Origin: Oscillospiraceae bacterium
Lineage (GTDB): Bacteria; Bacillota; Clostridia; Oscillospirales; Ruminococcaceae
Direction: 5' to 3'
DNA length: 46,951 bases
NCBI GenBank assembly: GCA_017408395.1
Contig: JAFQUQ010000052.1
Coordinates: 1-46,951 of the forward strand
Both the position numbers and the translations under genes were made by a program. The notes under the pieces were generated by a model, which saw nothing but the letters and a program-made list of their open reading frames with translations, ran no database searches and was not told the origin of the DNA. Numbering within the stretch: the stretch's first letter is position 1; the number at the start of each line of letters is the position of its first letter. Positions 39,246 through 46,951 of this stretch are shown here, piece after piece.

Positions 39246-41540
39246 TTAAACTGTTGTAACTCTGTTTGCTCTTGACGCCATAAACTGCTCAAACTGTTCA
39301 ACAGGCATCGGCTTTCCGAAGAAGTAGCCCTGTGCGTGGTCACAGCCCGACTGTTTAAGTATCTCAACCTGACCCTCTGTTTCAATGCCTTCCGCAATGG
39401 TTTCGATTTTCTTCGATTTTGCAATCCTGATAACCGCAGAAACGATTTCCCTTGAAATTTCATCTTCTTCAAGATACATTACAAAGGAACGGTCAAGTTT
39501 AAGCAGAGTGATAGGCAGTATCTGAATGTAGCTCAGTGAAGAATAGCCCGTACCAAAGTCGTCCATTGAAAGCTTTACGCCCAATGACTTGATTTCTTCC
39601 ATCTGCTGTACAGCGTGTTCAATATCCTTGAGTGCAAGGGACTCTGTAAGCTCAACGTCAAGCCACTTTGCGTCAAGCCCCGACTTATCCAGCGCATTTT
39701 TAATGGACGCCGTAACGTCGGTCTGATAGAAGTCAACCGCTGTAAGGTTTACGGAAACAGTAACAGGCGGATAACCCTTATCCTGCCACTCCTTGTTCTG
39801 TCTGCAAGCCTCGCCCAGAACGAACTCGCTTATCTTTGTGATAAGCAGGGAATTTTCCGCAACAGGAATAAAGTTTGCAGGCGGAACTATGGTGCCGTCA
39901 GGCTTTATCCATCTGATAAGCGCTTCCATTCCCATAAGGGAGCCGTCGCTGAGATTGATCTTAGGCTGATAATAAAGCACCAGCTCGTGATTTTCTATTG
40001 CGTTTGCAAGCTCTTTTTCAATCGCATTGGTCTGGATGATCTTGTCGTGTACCTTTGAGTCGTAGCGTGTAATGCTGTTTTTGCCGTCACGCATACTCAG
40101 CGAGAATTCCGCACGGTCAAGCACCTGTGCAAAGGTTTCGCCGCCGTCACTCATTTTACAGTAACCTGCCGAACAGGTCATACCCTGATGGAAATTCTCA
40201 ACGGAAAGGAAAACAAGCTCTTCCTGCATTTTCTTTATAATTCTTACAGGAAGCTGTTCATCTCCGTTGTCCTTGATTATCATAGAGAAGTTATCGCCGC
40301 CTATTCTTGCGCCGTAACCGTCTGCGGTAGTATTTTTAAGTACAAGGGTGGCAAAGCTCTTGAGGAGTCTGTCGCCGTTGTTGTAGCCGCAGGTATCGTT
40401 TATGATATGGAAATCGTCTATATCATAAACAATTACCCAGTAGTCGCTTTCAAAACCGTCCGACAGGCAGGCAGCTTCGAGCGTATCCTGACCTATCATC
40501 ATAAATCTGTTTCGGTTGTAGATCTGTGTGACCTCGTCGATATATGCCATCTTTTCGATGAGCATGTCCTTTTCCTTATCTGCGGAAATGTCGATGATGG
40601 AGCCGCCCATTCCTGCGTCAACATAGCTGTCAGCAGGAGTCACCTTATAACGCAGCTGATACCAGTGATAGGACTCATCCGCAGCAAGCATTCTGAATTC
40701 TGCTTCGTGAACGGTGTTGGTATCGGAAACTTTCTTTTTGGTCATAAGGTTGACCATATTTTCAAAATGAATAAGGTCCTTCGGATAAATAAGCTCCTTT
40801 ACTTCCTCTGAGGTAACGTTTTCTTCCAGGTTGTGACCTATCATCTTCCTGAACTGTTCGGAAATATGGAACTGATACTGACCCTCCTCCTTAAGCACAA
40901 AACCTATTTCGGAAAGCTCGGTAGCCATAAGGAAACGGTCCTCGGAAAGTGCGAGATTTTCCGAATAAACAAGCAGGTCTTCCTTTATTTTAGCCGCCTC
41001 GGAAAGGTCAAGACCAATCGACATCATAATATAGCTTGTACGTATATCGCCCTTGAAAACGCTGAGCATGGAGGTATTCCATACTGTGCATATCTTTGCG
41101 CCCTTTTTGGTCGTTACATAGAATTCCTCATCCTTGTTGTTGACGATAGCCTGAAGGCTTGGTGCAAAAGCGTCGGGAGGAAGCAGCTTTTCAAGATTTT
41201 TCACGTTATGTCTTAAATCCTCGGCTGTGTAGCCTGTCATGGAGGTAAGCTTTTCATTTACCTCTATGAAATGGAAATCTGCATCCCAGAGAATAACCAT
41301 AGCGTTTATGTCCTTCATAATTTCGGACATATAGCGGAGCTTTTTGAGCGTTCTTTTCTTTTCCCTGCTTTTTATCGCCTTTACAAGCAGAGGGATTGAA
41401 ATTATAACAGCTACTGCGTAAACGATAAAAATAAACAGCATGATTTCTCGCAGCAGCATTCCGACAGAAAAAACAATAAGGGCAGATAGAATGTATGCCG
41501 CAATGATCGCAAGCACAAGACGCCATGTCTTTTTCGTCAT
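39246..41540 (-). CDS. Membrane PAS-GGDEF-EAL protein, probable c-di-GMP phosphodiesterase
   Basis: 764 residues. Two N-terminal helices (about 8-50), a PAS domain (about 70-190, starting MSEIMKDINAMVILWDAD), a second PAS-like domain (about 200-320), a GGDEF domain whose signature reads RIGGDNFSMI (GGDNF, degenerate), and an EAL domain with MEALIRW, the DDFGTGYSSLSY loop, LKLDRSFV and AEGIETEGQ all intact. So it should degrade c-di-GMP but probably not make it. Promoter at 41603-41631 has both consensus hexamers. Ends in a terminator before pfkA. Confidence 0.9.
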   Translation of the reverse strand: MTKKTWRLVLAIIAAYILSALIVFSVGMLLREIMLFIFIVYAVAVIISIPLLVKAIKSREKKRTLKKLRYMSEIMKDINAMVILWDADFHFIEVNEKLTSMTGYTAEDLRHNVKNLEKLLPPDAFAPSLQAIVNNKDEEFYVTTKKGAKICTVWNTSMLSVFKGDIRTSYIMMSIGLDLSEAAKIKEDLLVYSENLALSEDRFLMATELSEIGFVLKEEGQYQFHISEQFRKMIGHNLEENVTSEEVKELIYPKDLIHFENMVNLMTKKKVSDTNTVHEAEFRMLAADESYHWYQLRYKVTPADSYVDAGMGGSIIDISADKEKDMLIEKMAYIDEVTQIYNRNRFMMIGQDTLEAACLSDGFESDYWVIVYDIDDFHIINDTCGYNNGDRLLKSFATLVLKNTTADGYGARIGGDNFSMIIKDNGDEQLPVRIIKKMQEELVFLSVENFHQGMTCSAGYCKMSDGGETFAQVLDRAEFSLSMRDGKNSITRYDSKVHDKIIQTNAIEKELANAIENHELVLYYQPKINLSDGSLMGMEALIRWIKPDGTIVPPANFIPVAENSLLITKISEFVLGEACRQNKEWQDKGYPPVTVSVNLTAVDFYQTDVTASIKNALDKSGLDAKWLDVELTESLALKDIEHAVQQMEEIKSLGVKLSMDDFGTGYSSLSYIQILPITLLKLDRSFVMYLEEDEISREIVSAVIRIAKSKKIETIAEGIETEGQVEILKQSGCDHAQGYFFGKPMPVEQFEQFMASRANRVTTV

Positions 41541-41602
41541 ACTACCCCTTCTTTCAGCAAATCATAAATTTAAAGACACGATTTGTATTTTATCATAATA
41601 AT

Positions 41603-41631
41603 ATTATATATTCCAAACGTTTTTTTGTCAA
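41603..41631 (-). promoter_or_regulatory. Consensus sigma-A promoter of the EAL gene
   Basis: On the minus strand TTGACA (41626-41631), 17-bp spacer, TATAAT (41603-41608): both hexamers match consensus. About 60 bases before the ATG. Confidence 0.85.
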
Positions 41632-41758
41632 TAATCATCATACCAAAACCCTGAAAATACGCTGAAATTTCACATAAACGTCACAAATGCGTGTTAAAAT
41701 AAATAAAAGAAAATAACATCCGTTCTAGAATTTGACAATTCACAAAGGAGAGAGTACC

Positions 41759-42430
41759 ATGCCAAGAATTTTGATCGTTGATGATGAAAAAATGATACGC
41801 AACGTTGTAAAGGAATATGCTGAATTTGAAGGCTACGAAACAAAGGAAGCCGAAGACGGCATGGAGGCTGTCGAGATCTGCCGCAAGGAGGATTTCGATA
41901 TGATAGTTATGGATATTATGATGCCCCGTCTTGACGGCTACTCCGCTATAAAGGAAATCCGCAAGACAAAGCAGATACCCGTTATAATGCTTTCCGCAAG
42001 AGGCGAGGAGTACGACAAGCTTTTCGGCTTTGAAATCGGTGCGGACGATTATGTCGTAAAGCCGTTCTCCCCCAAGGAGCTGCTTGCAAGAATAAAAGCC
42101 GTGCTTAAACGCTCCGCCGCAAAGGAACAGCAGCCCGACATCATCTGCTACGAGGGTCTTGAAATAAACGTTGCGGGACGTGAAGTCACCGTTGACGGCA
42201 CAGTTGCTTCACTTACTCCTAAGGAATACGACCTTCTTTTCTATCTTGTACGCAACAAGGGTATTGCCCTGAGCAGAGAAAAGCTCCTTGAAGAAGTATG
42301 GGGCTACGATTTCTACGGCGACGACCGTACTGTTGACACCCACATCAAAATGCTGAGAAACTCCCTTGGCGAATACCGTAAATTCATCAGAACCTTAAGA
42401 GGAATGGGGTATAAGTTTGAAACCACTTAA
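41759..42430 (+). CDS. OmpR-family response regulator
   Basis: 223-residue DNA-binding response regulator. Receiver with D8/D9, phospho-acceptor D52 in IVMDIMMPRLDG and Lys in YVVKPFSP; winged helix with SLTPKEYDLLFYLV and RTLRGMGYKFE. ATG at 41759 is preceded by AAGGAGAG. Its end overlaps the kinase gene by 14 bases. The closest known types are PhoP/YycF-like regulators. No clear promoter was identified in the 218 bases upstream. Confidence 0.93.
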   Translation: MPRILIVDDEKMIRNVVKEYAEFEGYETKEAEDGMEAVEICRKEDFDMIVMDIMMPRLDGYSAIKEIRKTKQIPVIMLSARGEEYDKLFGFEIGADDYVVKPFSPKELLARIKAVLKRSAAKEQQPDIICYEGLEINVAGREVTVDGTVASLTPKEYDLLFYLVRNKGIALSREKLLEEVWGYDFYGDDRTVDTHIKMLRNSLGEYRKFIRTLRGMGYKFETT

Positions 42431-43847
42431 GCAGATACGCAACCTGCGCAATACTGTGTGGATATACTTCGTTATCTTTATCCTCAGCATACTTGTCCTT
42501 ATGTGGTTTACCTTCGTCGTGTCCCTTGAAACAAATTACAAGAGCCTTAAAACAAAGGACATCGTAAGCATTGCAAGCTATATCCTTGAAGGCTGGGGCA
42601 AGGAGGATTTCACCTCGGACAAGCTGGATGAGATCGCTTACGACAACAATATGTGCATACTTATACAGAACAGCGCAGGCTTTACCATTTACAGCTACGA
42701 TATGATGGCGGACAACTGCCTTCTTCACGGCTCATACAGCCTTGAACTTTTCCGCTACCGCATAGAAGCCCTTACCAGCGGAAACGGCTACTATTACGCC
42801 GAAATACAGAACCCGCGCTTCAACAACAATACCCTGCTTTTCGTAATGGTTGTCGGCGAAAAGGAAAACCCAAGCGGTTATATTTATTTAAACACATCCC
42901 TTGAGCCTGTAAAATCCACCTCGGAAATCATCAAGCGTCAGGTCCTCGGAATAAGCATTATGCTTTTTATTCTCGGTCTGATAATTGCATATTTTCTTGC
43001 AAGGCTTATCGAATCCCCTATCGTGCGTATTACAAAATCCGCAAAGAAGCTCGGACAGGGCGATTTTGACACGCAGTTTGACGGCAGAGGCTACACAGAA
43101 ACCGAAACCCTTGCCGATACGCTGAACTATGCGGCGTCGGAAATTTCCAAGGTCGATAATTTAAGGCGTGACCTTATTGCAAACATTTCCCACGACCTGC
43201 GTACCCCTCTTACGATGGTAAAGGCTTACGCCGAAATGATACGTGACCTTTCGGGAGATAATCCCGTAAAGCGTGAGGAGCACGTCAATATTATCATTGA
43301 GGAAAGCGACCGTCTTGCCACCCTCGTAAACGACATCCTTGACCTTTCAAGGCTTGAAAGCGGAAATGCGGAAGTAAACATCACCGAATTCTGTATTTCA
43401 GATGTTATAAACGAAATTATGGACCGCTATACCCTCTTTTCCGAACAGAAGGGCTATAAATTCATTATCACCGCCGAAACCCCGTTTATTGTAAAGGCTG
43501 ATATTGTAAAGATACAGCAGGTGCTTTACAACCTTATAAACAACGCAATAAACTACACAGGCCCCGACAAAACCGTTTATATTACAGTTATAATCAAGGA
43601 TAAAAAGACCGCCCGTATTGACATTACCGACACGGGCGAAGGCATTGATGAAGAACTCCTGCCGCTTATTTTTGACCGCTATTACCGTGCGGAAAAGAAC
43701 AAGCGTGAGGTTATCGGAACAGGTCTGGGACTTTCAATCGTAAAGCAGATACTCAAACAGCACGACTATAAATTCGGCGTGCGCTCCGAAAAGGGTATAG
43801 GCAGTACATTCTGGTTTGAAATGCCGGGACATATAAGCAAAGACTGA
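42417..43847 (+). CDS. Sensor histidine kinase
   Basis: 476 residues. TM1 about 14-35, extracytoplasmic sensor about 36-172, TM2 about 176-197, HAMP 198-250, HisKA with H259 in ANISHDLRTPL, HATPase with N-box (VLYNLINNAINYT), DTGEGID and GTGLGLSIV. The start is TTG at 42417 inside the end of the response regulator gene; GAGGAATGGGG lies upstream, and the next Met is within TM1, too late. Partner of the overlapping response regulator. Confidence 0.9.
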   Translation: MKPLKQIRNLRNTVWIYFVIFILSILVLMWFTFVVSLETNYKSLKTKDIVSIASYILEGWGKEDFTSDKLDEIAYDNNMCILIQNSAGFTIYSYDMMADNCLLHGSYSLELFRYRIEALTSGNGYYYAEIQNPRFNNNTLLFVMVVGEKENPSGYIYLNTSLEPVKSTSEIIKRQVLGISIMLFILGLIIAYFLARLIESPIVRITKSAKKLGQGDFDTQFDGRGYTETETLADTLNYAASEISKVDNLRRDLIANISHDLRTPLTMVKAYAEMIRDLSGDNPVKREEHVNIIIEESDRLATLVNDILDLSRLESGNAEVNITEFCISDVINEIMDRYTLFSEQKGYKFIITAETPFIVKADIVKIQQVLYNLINNAINYTGPDKTVYITVIIKDKKTARIDITDTGEGIDEELLPLIFDRYYRAEKNKREVIGTGLGLSIVKQILKQHDYKFGVRSEKGIGSTFWFEMPGHISKD

Positions 43848-43857
43848 ATATAATTTG

Positions 43858-43897
43858 TTTACAGGGACATCCATTGCGGGTGTCCCTGTAAAAATTT
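43858..43897 (+). terminator. Terminator after the histidine kinase
   Basis: TTTACAGGGACA (43858-43869) pairs perfectly with TGTCCCTGTAAA (43881-43892), 11-nt loop, followed by AATTTTATT. Also lies just beyond the convergent gene at 43912. Confidence 0.8.
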
Positions 43898-43911
43898 TAT
43901 TGAACCAATAA

Positions 43912-44508
43912 TTACCCGACGGATTTTACATTGCTTACGGCAAGAGAAGCAGGAATAGTTTGGGGTTCGGATGAGATTATATCCTTATCGTCAATTGCGG
44001 CGTGGAAATTATACAGAAGCGCAAAGCTGTTCCACGAGGGAGCGTCCACAACTCCCGTGGGCTCTTTTCCGATAATACGCTGTATCTGCTTTACGCCATC
44101 GGCAGTTTCGGTATCATAGATACCGTTTATGGTAACGCTGTCAAGATTATCGTAAAATTGCGCGACCGTGTTTATCATAGCCTGAAGAATGTAAATAAGA
44201 TAGCCTGCGTCTCCCTCTGTCAGGGGGACGTTGTTTTTTGTAAGGGGTGTGACCGCCTGCAAAGGCAGAAAATACACCGCCGCTTCAAGGTAGGCACGGT
44301 AAAGCTCGTTCCACGTTTCAGCGTCGATTTTCCCCGTAGGTGAAAGACCGTATTCACGCTGAAACACCTTCACCGCTTCCTCTGTTTCCTTATCATAAAT
44401 ACCGTCGGGCACTATAATCGGAATTGCAGGATTCTGCTCCGCTATCACACGCAGATAAATCTGCGCTTCACGTATATCTTCCTTTTTCTGCTCGTCTGAA
44501 ATCTGCAT
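43912..44508 (-). CDS. Peptidoglycan-binding protein with two PG_binding_1 repeats
   Basis: 198 residues without signal peptide. Two peptidoglycan-binding (PG_binding_1) units: about 10-75 (EAQIYLRVIAEQ, GIYDKETEEAVKVFQREYGL, GKIDAETWNEL) and about 100-165 (YILQAMINTVAQFY, GIYDTETADGVKQIQRIIG, GVVDAPSWNSF). The tail is Ser/Val-rich. AGGAGG is 11 bases before the ATG. Third gene of a cluster whose second gene carries three such repeats and a SpoIID-like domain; likely works with it at the cell wall or spore cortex. Confidence 0.85.
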   Translation of the reverse strand: MQISDEQKKEDIREAQIYLRVIAEQNPAIPIIVPDGIYDKETEEAVKVFQREYGLSPTGKIDAETWNELYRAYLEAAVYFLPLQAVTPLTKNNVPLTEGDAGYLIYILQAMINTVAQFYDNLDSVTINGIYDTETADGVKQIQRIIGKEPTGVVDAPSWNSFALLYNFHAAIDDKDIISSEPQTIPASLAVSNVKSVG

Positions 44509-44540
44509 ATCAAATAAAGCCTCCTGTTACTCTGTAACTT

Positions 44541-45941
44541 TTATTCTATAACATATCCCGGATACTGTCCCGGCTTCTTTTCGTAACCGTAGCGCAAATT
44601 ATAATAGGTGTCGGCAATTTCGTTCCACGTATCCGCACCTACATTTCCGCTTGGTGTAAGACCGAACTGCCGCTGGAAAGCCGTTACCGCATTTCTTGTC
44701 ACGGGTCCGAAATAGCCCGTAGCGCTTACCTCGGGAATAGTCGGATAAGTCTGATGTATAAAGCTTAAAAATTCCTGCAGTACCCTTACATACTCGCTTG
44801 TAACGCCCTCTGTAAGAATTATTCCCGGATAAAGCACAGCACTTTCGCTGTCAATGCTTACAGGGACATTTTCAACTATGCCGTTGTAGGCTCTGTTTAA
44901 ATCATTCCACGTTTTTCTGTCAACCACACCTGTCTGTTCAAGTCCGAAAACCTGCTGGAATGCCCTGACCGCATTTTCCGTTGCGGAATCGTAAACGCCC
45001 GTTATTTCAACAGGAGGTACTGCGCTGTAATAAGCACCGATAACCGCAAGATAATACTGTAAATACTTTACTTCCGGTCCTTCCTCTCCCAGCCGCAGGC
45101 TTTCGGGAAGCCTGAGTGAAATCTCGTCAAGGCGGAGTCCCTCTGAATTAAGCTGACTGAGCCGCTTTACGCTTGTGAAGATATAGTTTATCCTGTACCA
45201 CGTCGCTTTATCGACTATGCCTGTAGGATTAAGATTGAATATCTCCTGAAATTTTCTTACAGCAGCTTCGGTAGCGGCATTGTAAACGGTGGAAACGGGA
45301 GTGATTTTAGGTATGGCAGGATAATTTCCCGAAATACGGTTAAGCTGGGTCTGAATACGGCTTACATCGTTTCCGCCGCTTCCAAGTGACAGCGGTGCGC
45401 CCGGATAGGACGGAATATTCGGTGATACGGGAGCATTGTTCACAATATCAATATCATCTCCGTAGAAATAAGTCAGAATGTCGTAAGGGATATACCCCTG
45501 CCGTGCAAGATCCACGCTTCCCCATTGAGTAAGACCGCCGCAGTCGGCAACCTCTCTGCCGTCGCAGTAAACGGCAAAAAGCGGCTCTATGCTGCCCTGC
45601 CGTCTTATATAGTCGTTGAAAATCTCGTCAACGATGGTGCTTATAGGCTCGTAGATGTCCCTGTCCTTTACAAAGGAATGGTCGAACTGGATAGAGTTTG
45701 TGATGTCAAAATCGTAGCCCTGTGAACGGTACCATTCAGTGTAAATGCGATTTAAGGTATAGGAGATTATAGCGTAAATATTTGCACGGAGAGCGTTTTC
45801 GGGCCAGGTGGGATAAAGCTCGCTGGACGCTACATTTTTAATATAATAGGGAAAATCCACGGTGACATTTTCCGCCGCCGTGTTTGAAGGCCGTCCGAGA
45901 TGGACGGTTATTTTTTCGGGTATATAGGGCTGTGTCGGCAT
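44541..45941 (-). CDS. SpoIID-like domain fused to three peptidoglycan-binding repeats
   Basis: 466 residues. About 28-165 aligns with SpoIID/LytB: SSELYPTWPENALRANIYAI matches the AEMP...EALKAQAVAA segment and keeps the Glu (E41); GGLTQWGSVDLARQGYIPYD and ILTYFYGDD match the C-terminal GLSQYGA...GYTYKEILLHYY motifs. Three PG_binding_1 repeats follow at about 188-255, 285-352 and 378-445, each with a GxxD..T..AV..FQ..FGL-type core. No signal peptide. The ATG at 45941 has AGGAGG upstream. Probably a wall or cortex hydrolase; the SpoIID assignment is by eye. Confidence 0.8.
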   Translation of the reverse strand: MPTQPYIPEKITVHLGRPSNTAAENVTVDFPYYIKNVASSELYPTWPENALRANIYAIISYTLNRIYTEWYRSQGYDFDITNSIQFDHSFVKDRDIYEPISTIVDEIFNDYIRRQGSIEPLFAVYCDGREVADCGGLTQWGSVDLARQGYIPYDILTYFYGDDIDIVNNAPVSPNIPSYPGAPLSLGSGGNDVSRIQTQLNRISGNYPAIPKITPVSTVYNAATEAAVRKFQEIFNLNPTGIVDKATWYRINYIFTSVKRLSQLNSEGLRLDEISLRLPESLRLGEEGPEVKYLQYYLAVIGAYYSAVPPVEITGVYDSATENAVRAFQQVFGLEQTGVVDRKTWNDLNRAYNGIVENVPVSIDSESAVLYPGIILTEGVTSEYVRVLQEFLSFIHQTYPTIPEVSATGYFGPVTRNAVTAFQRQFGLTPSGNVGADTWNEIADTYYNLRYGYEKKPGQYPGYVIE

Positions 45942-45958
45942 AAATTCTCCCTCCTGCA

Positions 45959-46738
45959 TTATCCTCTGCTGTTTTCGGCAGGAGATGTACTGCCCTGCAT
46001 TTCAAACTGTGCAAGGGGCACAAGTGAAACAGGCTGTATTGATTTTACCGTCGTAAACACAGGCACTATGATTTCGGGGACAGCATAAAATCCCTCTGCG
46101 TAAATGCTCATAATGTACTCGCTGAAAGGCTTGCTTTCGGGGTCGGGAGTTTCTGAATAAACAATATCAGGCGCAGGCAGAGCCACAAGCTCCGTGCTTC
46201 CTGATGCATCCGTTGTAAGCATACGGATAAGCAGCGTCCTGTCGCCCTCACGCTTTGTTATGATAACGCTTGCACCTTCAATTGGCACTGCACCTCCTGC
46301 GGTTGTTATCTCGGCTTTGATGTAGCCGCTGCCCTTCATTTCCTCAAGACTCTGTTCGTTCTGCGGTCCGTTATAAAGAGGCTCCAGGGGTGTATCCTCA
46401 ATCACTCCGCTGTTTTCGGCAACGCTGTAATTTCCCTTGCCTTCATCGGTATAAGCGGCGGTATGTACCGCTTTGTTTTCCGCTTTCATAATCTCATCGG
46501 GGGATGGGAACTTTGACGGCACTTCCTTGATTTTCACCGTATTATCCGCAGGGGGAGGAGAATCCTCGGTGAAATTCTCAACGGGCGGCTCAACGGGAGG
46601 ACGTGAATCCTCGATAATCTCCCTGCTGTGCTCCCTGTTTTCGTTCATAGCATTTGAATTGCCTGAGCGGTTGTAGATACGCATCATTTCGGCCTTGTAT
46701 TTTTCAGCCATAGCGTTAACGTTTGTTCTGTTTGTCAT
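45959..46738 (-). CDS. Protein with carboxypeptidase-regulatory-like C-terminal domain
   Basis: 259 residues, no signal peptide. About 1-125 is polar, Pro- and Glu-rich and looks disordered (PPVEPPVENFTEDSPPPADN). About 135-250 is a beta-rich domain (GYIKAEITTAGGAVPIEGASVII, TDASGSTELVALPAP, YIMSIYAEGFYAV) like the Ig-like regulatory fold of carboxypeptidases. GGAGGT before ATG. It precedes the SpoIID-like/PG-binding gene by 17 bases, so the three genes form an operon. Function unknown; probably a structural partner. Confidence 0.75.
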   Translation of the reverse strand: MTNRTNVNAMAEKYKAEMMRIYNRSGNSNAMNENREHSREIIEDSRPPVEPPVENFTEDSPPPADNTVKIKEVPSKFPSPDEIMKAENKAVHTAAYTDEGKGNYSVAENSGVIEDTPLEPLYNGPQNEQSLEEMKGSGYIKAEITTAGGAVPIEGASVIITKREGDRTLLIRMLTTDASGSTELVALPAPDIVYSETPDPESKPFSEYIMSIYAEGFYAVPEIIVPVFTTVKSIQPVSLVPLAQFEMQGSTSPAENSRG

Positions 46739-46877
46739 CGGTTGACCTCCATACTTTTTGTTTAATCTTATTCAGTTATAAGACGCTTAATGCACCAAGA
46801 CCAAAAAACCTCAGATTGTCGATAAAGTTGCAATTGAGAAAAAATTGCACAAAAACGCTCGACGTTAAAGTTTAGGT

Positions 46878-46941
46878 CAAGCCTTTTCAAAGGCTTGCGG
46901 GGTCAAGGGGCAGAGCCCTTGTCGCCCTCCGCAGAGGGCGA
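46878..46941. repeat. Cluster of three hairpins at the right edge
   Basis: Three consecutive inverted repeats: CAAGCCTTT/AAAGGCTTG (46878-46897, 2-nt loop), CAAGGG/CCCTTG (46904-46921) and TCGCCCTC/GAGGGCGA (46922-46941, 4-nt loop). No gene is present from 46739 to the end (213 bases). I recognise this kind of sequence as a repeat scattered in Ruminococcus-like genomes; that is recollection and was not checked. Confidence 0.6.
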
Positions 46942-46951
46942 AATTCCTTGC

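Noticed and set aside
40188..40811. Open frame of 207 codons on the plus strand inside the EAL gene
   Set aside because: Antisense to a gene with clear PAS, GGDEF and EAL motifs; no RBS or domain of its own.
1..46951. CRISPR array, tRNA, rRNA, prophage or insertion sequence
   Set aside because: No regularly spaced repeats, cloverleaf tRNA, rRNA-like block, phage structural gene or transposase was found on reading both strands.

Overview
The window is from a low-to-mid GC Gram-positive anaerobe of the class Clostridia, most likely a Ruminococcus-like member of the Oscillospiraceae. The pointers are lipoproteins with Thr-rich linkers after the lipobox, SpoIID, FabV-type enoyl reductase, a YtrA-type GntR/ABC module, DUF1385 (YqhQ) next to PrmC, and near-consensus sigma-A promoters with many extended -10 boxes. 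No rRNA, tRNA, CRISPR array, prophage or complete insertion sequence was seen. Both ends of the window carry clustered hairpin repeats, so it may be a whole contig broken at dispersed repeats (inference).

Layout: 0.1-1.9 kb (-) is a KdpDE-like two-component pair without the Kdp pump. 2.2-5.9 kb (+) holds two paralogous, apparently highly expressed solute-binding lipoproteins flanking a PAP2 phosphatase, with no permease nearby. 6.1-14.1 kb (-) is a long run: citrate synthase, an 8-helix membrane protein, an FG-GAP-like lipoprotein, a response regulator and kinase, YqhQ and PrmC. 14.2-17.7 kb (+) holds SpoIID and a large lipoprotein. 17.7-19.3 kb (-) holds purine nucleoside phosphorylase, a small membrane protein and an XRE regulator.

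19.4-26.4 kb (+) is the most interesting region. One strong promoter precedes a tight five-gene operon: a TerY-like vWA protein, a PP2C phosphatase, a protein kinase with zinc ribbon and FHA-like tail (together a TerY-P triad), a P-type ATPase-like protein that has lost most catalytic motifs, and a beta-helix/TerD fusion that lacks the usual TerD calcium loops. A HAD phosphatase follows. It reads as a phosphorylation-controlled, envelope-linked variant of the Ter stress-response systems in which the metal-handling chemistry looks eroded.

27.3-30.4 kb (+) is an ECF sigma factor, a membrane anti-sigma candidate and a YfbK-like vWA lipoprotein. 30.6-34.5 kb (-) is a small lipoprotein and a GntR-ABC transporter operon with a clear palindromic operator. 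34.5-35.2 kb (-) is a Phd/Doc toxin-antitoxin pair whose toxin is frameshifted in its active-site motif. 35.2-41.5 kb (-) holds FabV, MurA, phosphofructokinase and a PAS-GGDEF-EAL protein. 41.8-43.8 kb (+) is a third two-component pair. 43.9-46.7 kb (-) is a three-gene peptidoglycan-binding cluster including a SpoIID-like/PG-binding fusion.

Functions are assigned from motifs and family knowledge read by eye; no database search was run.
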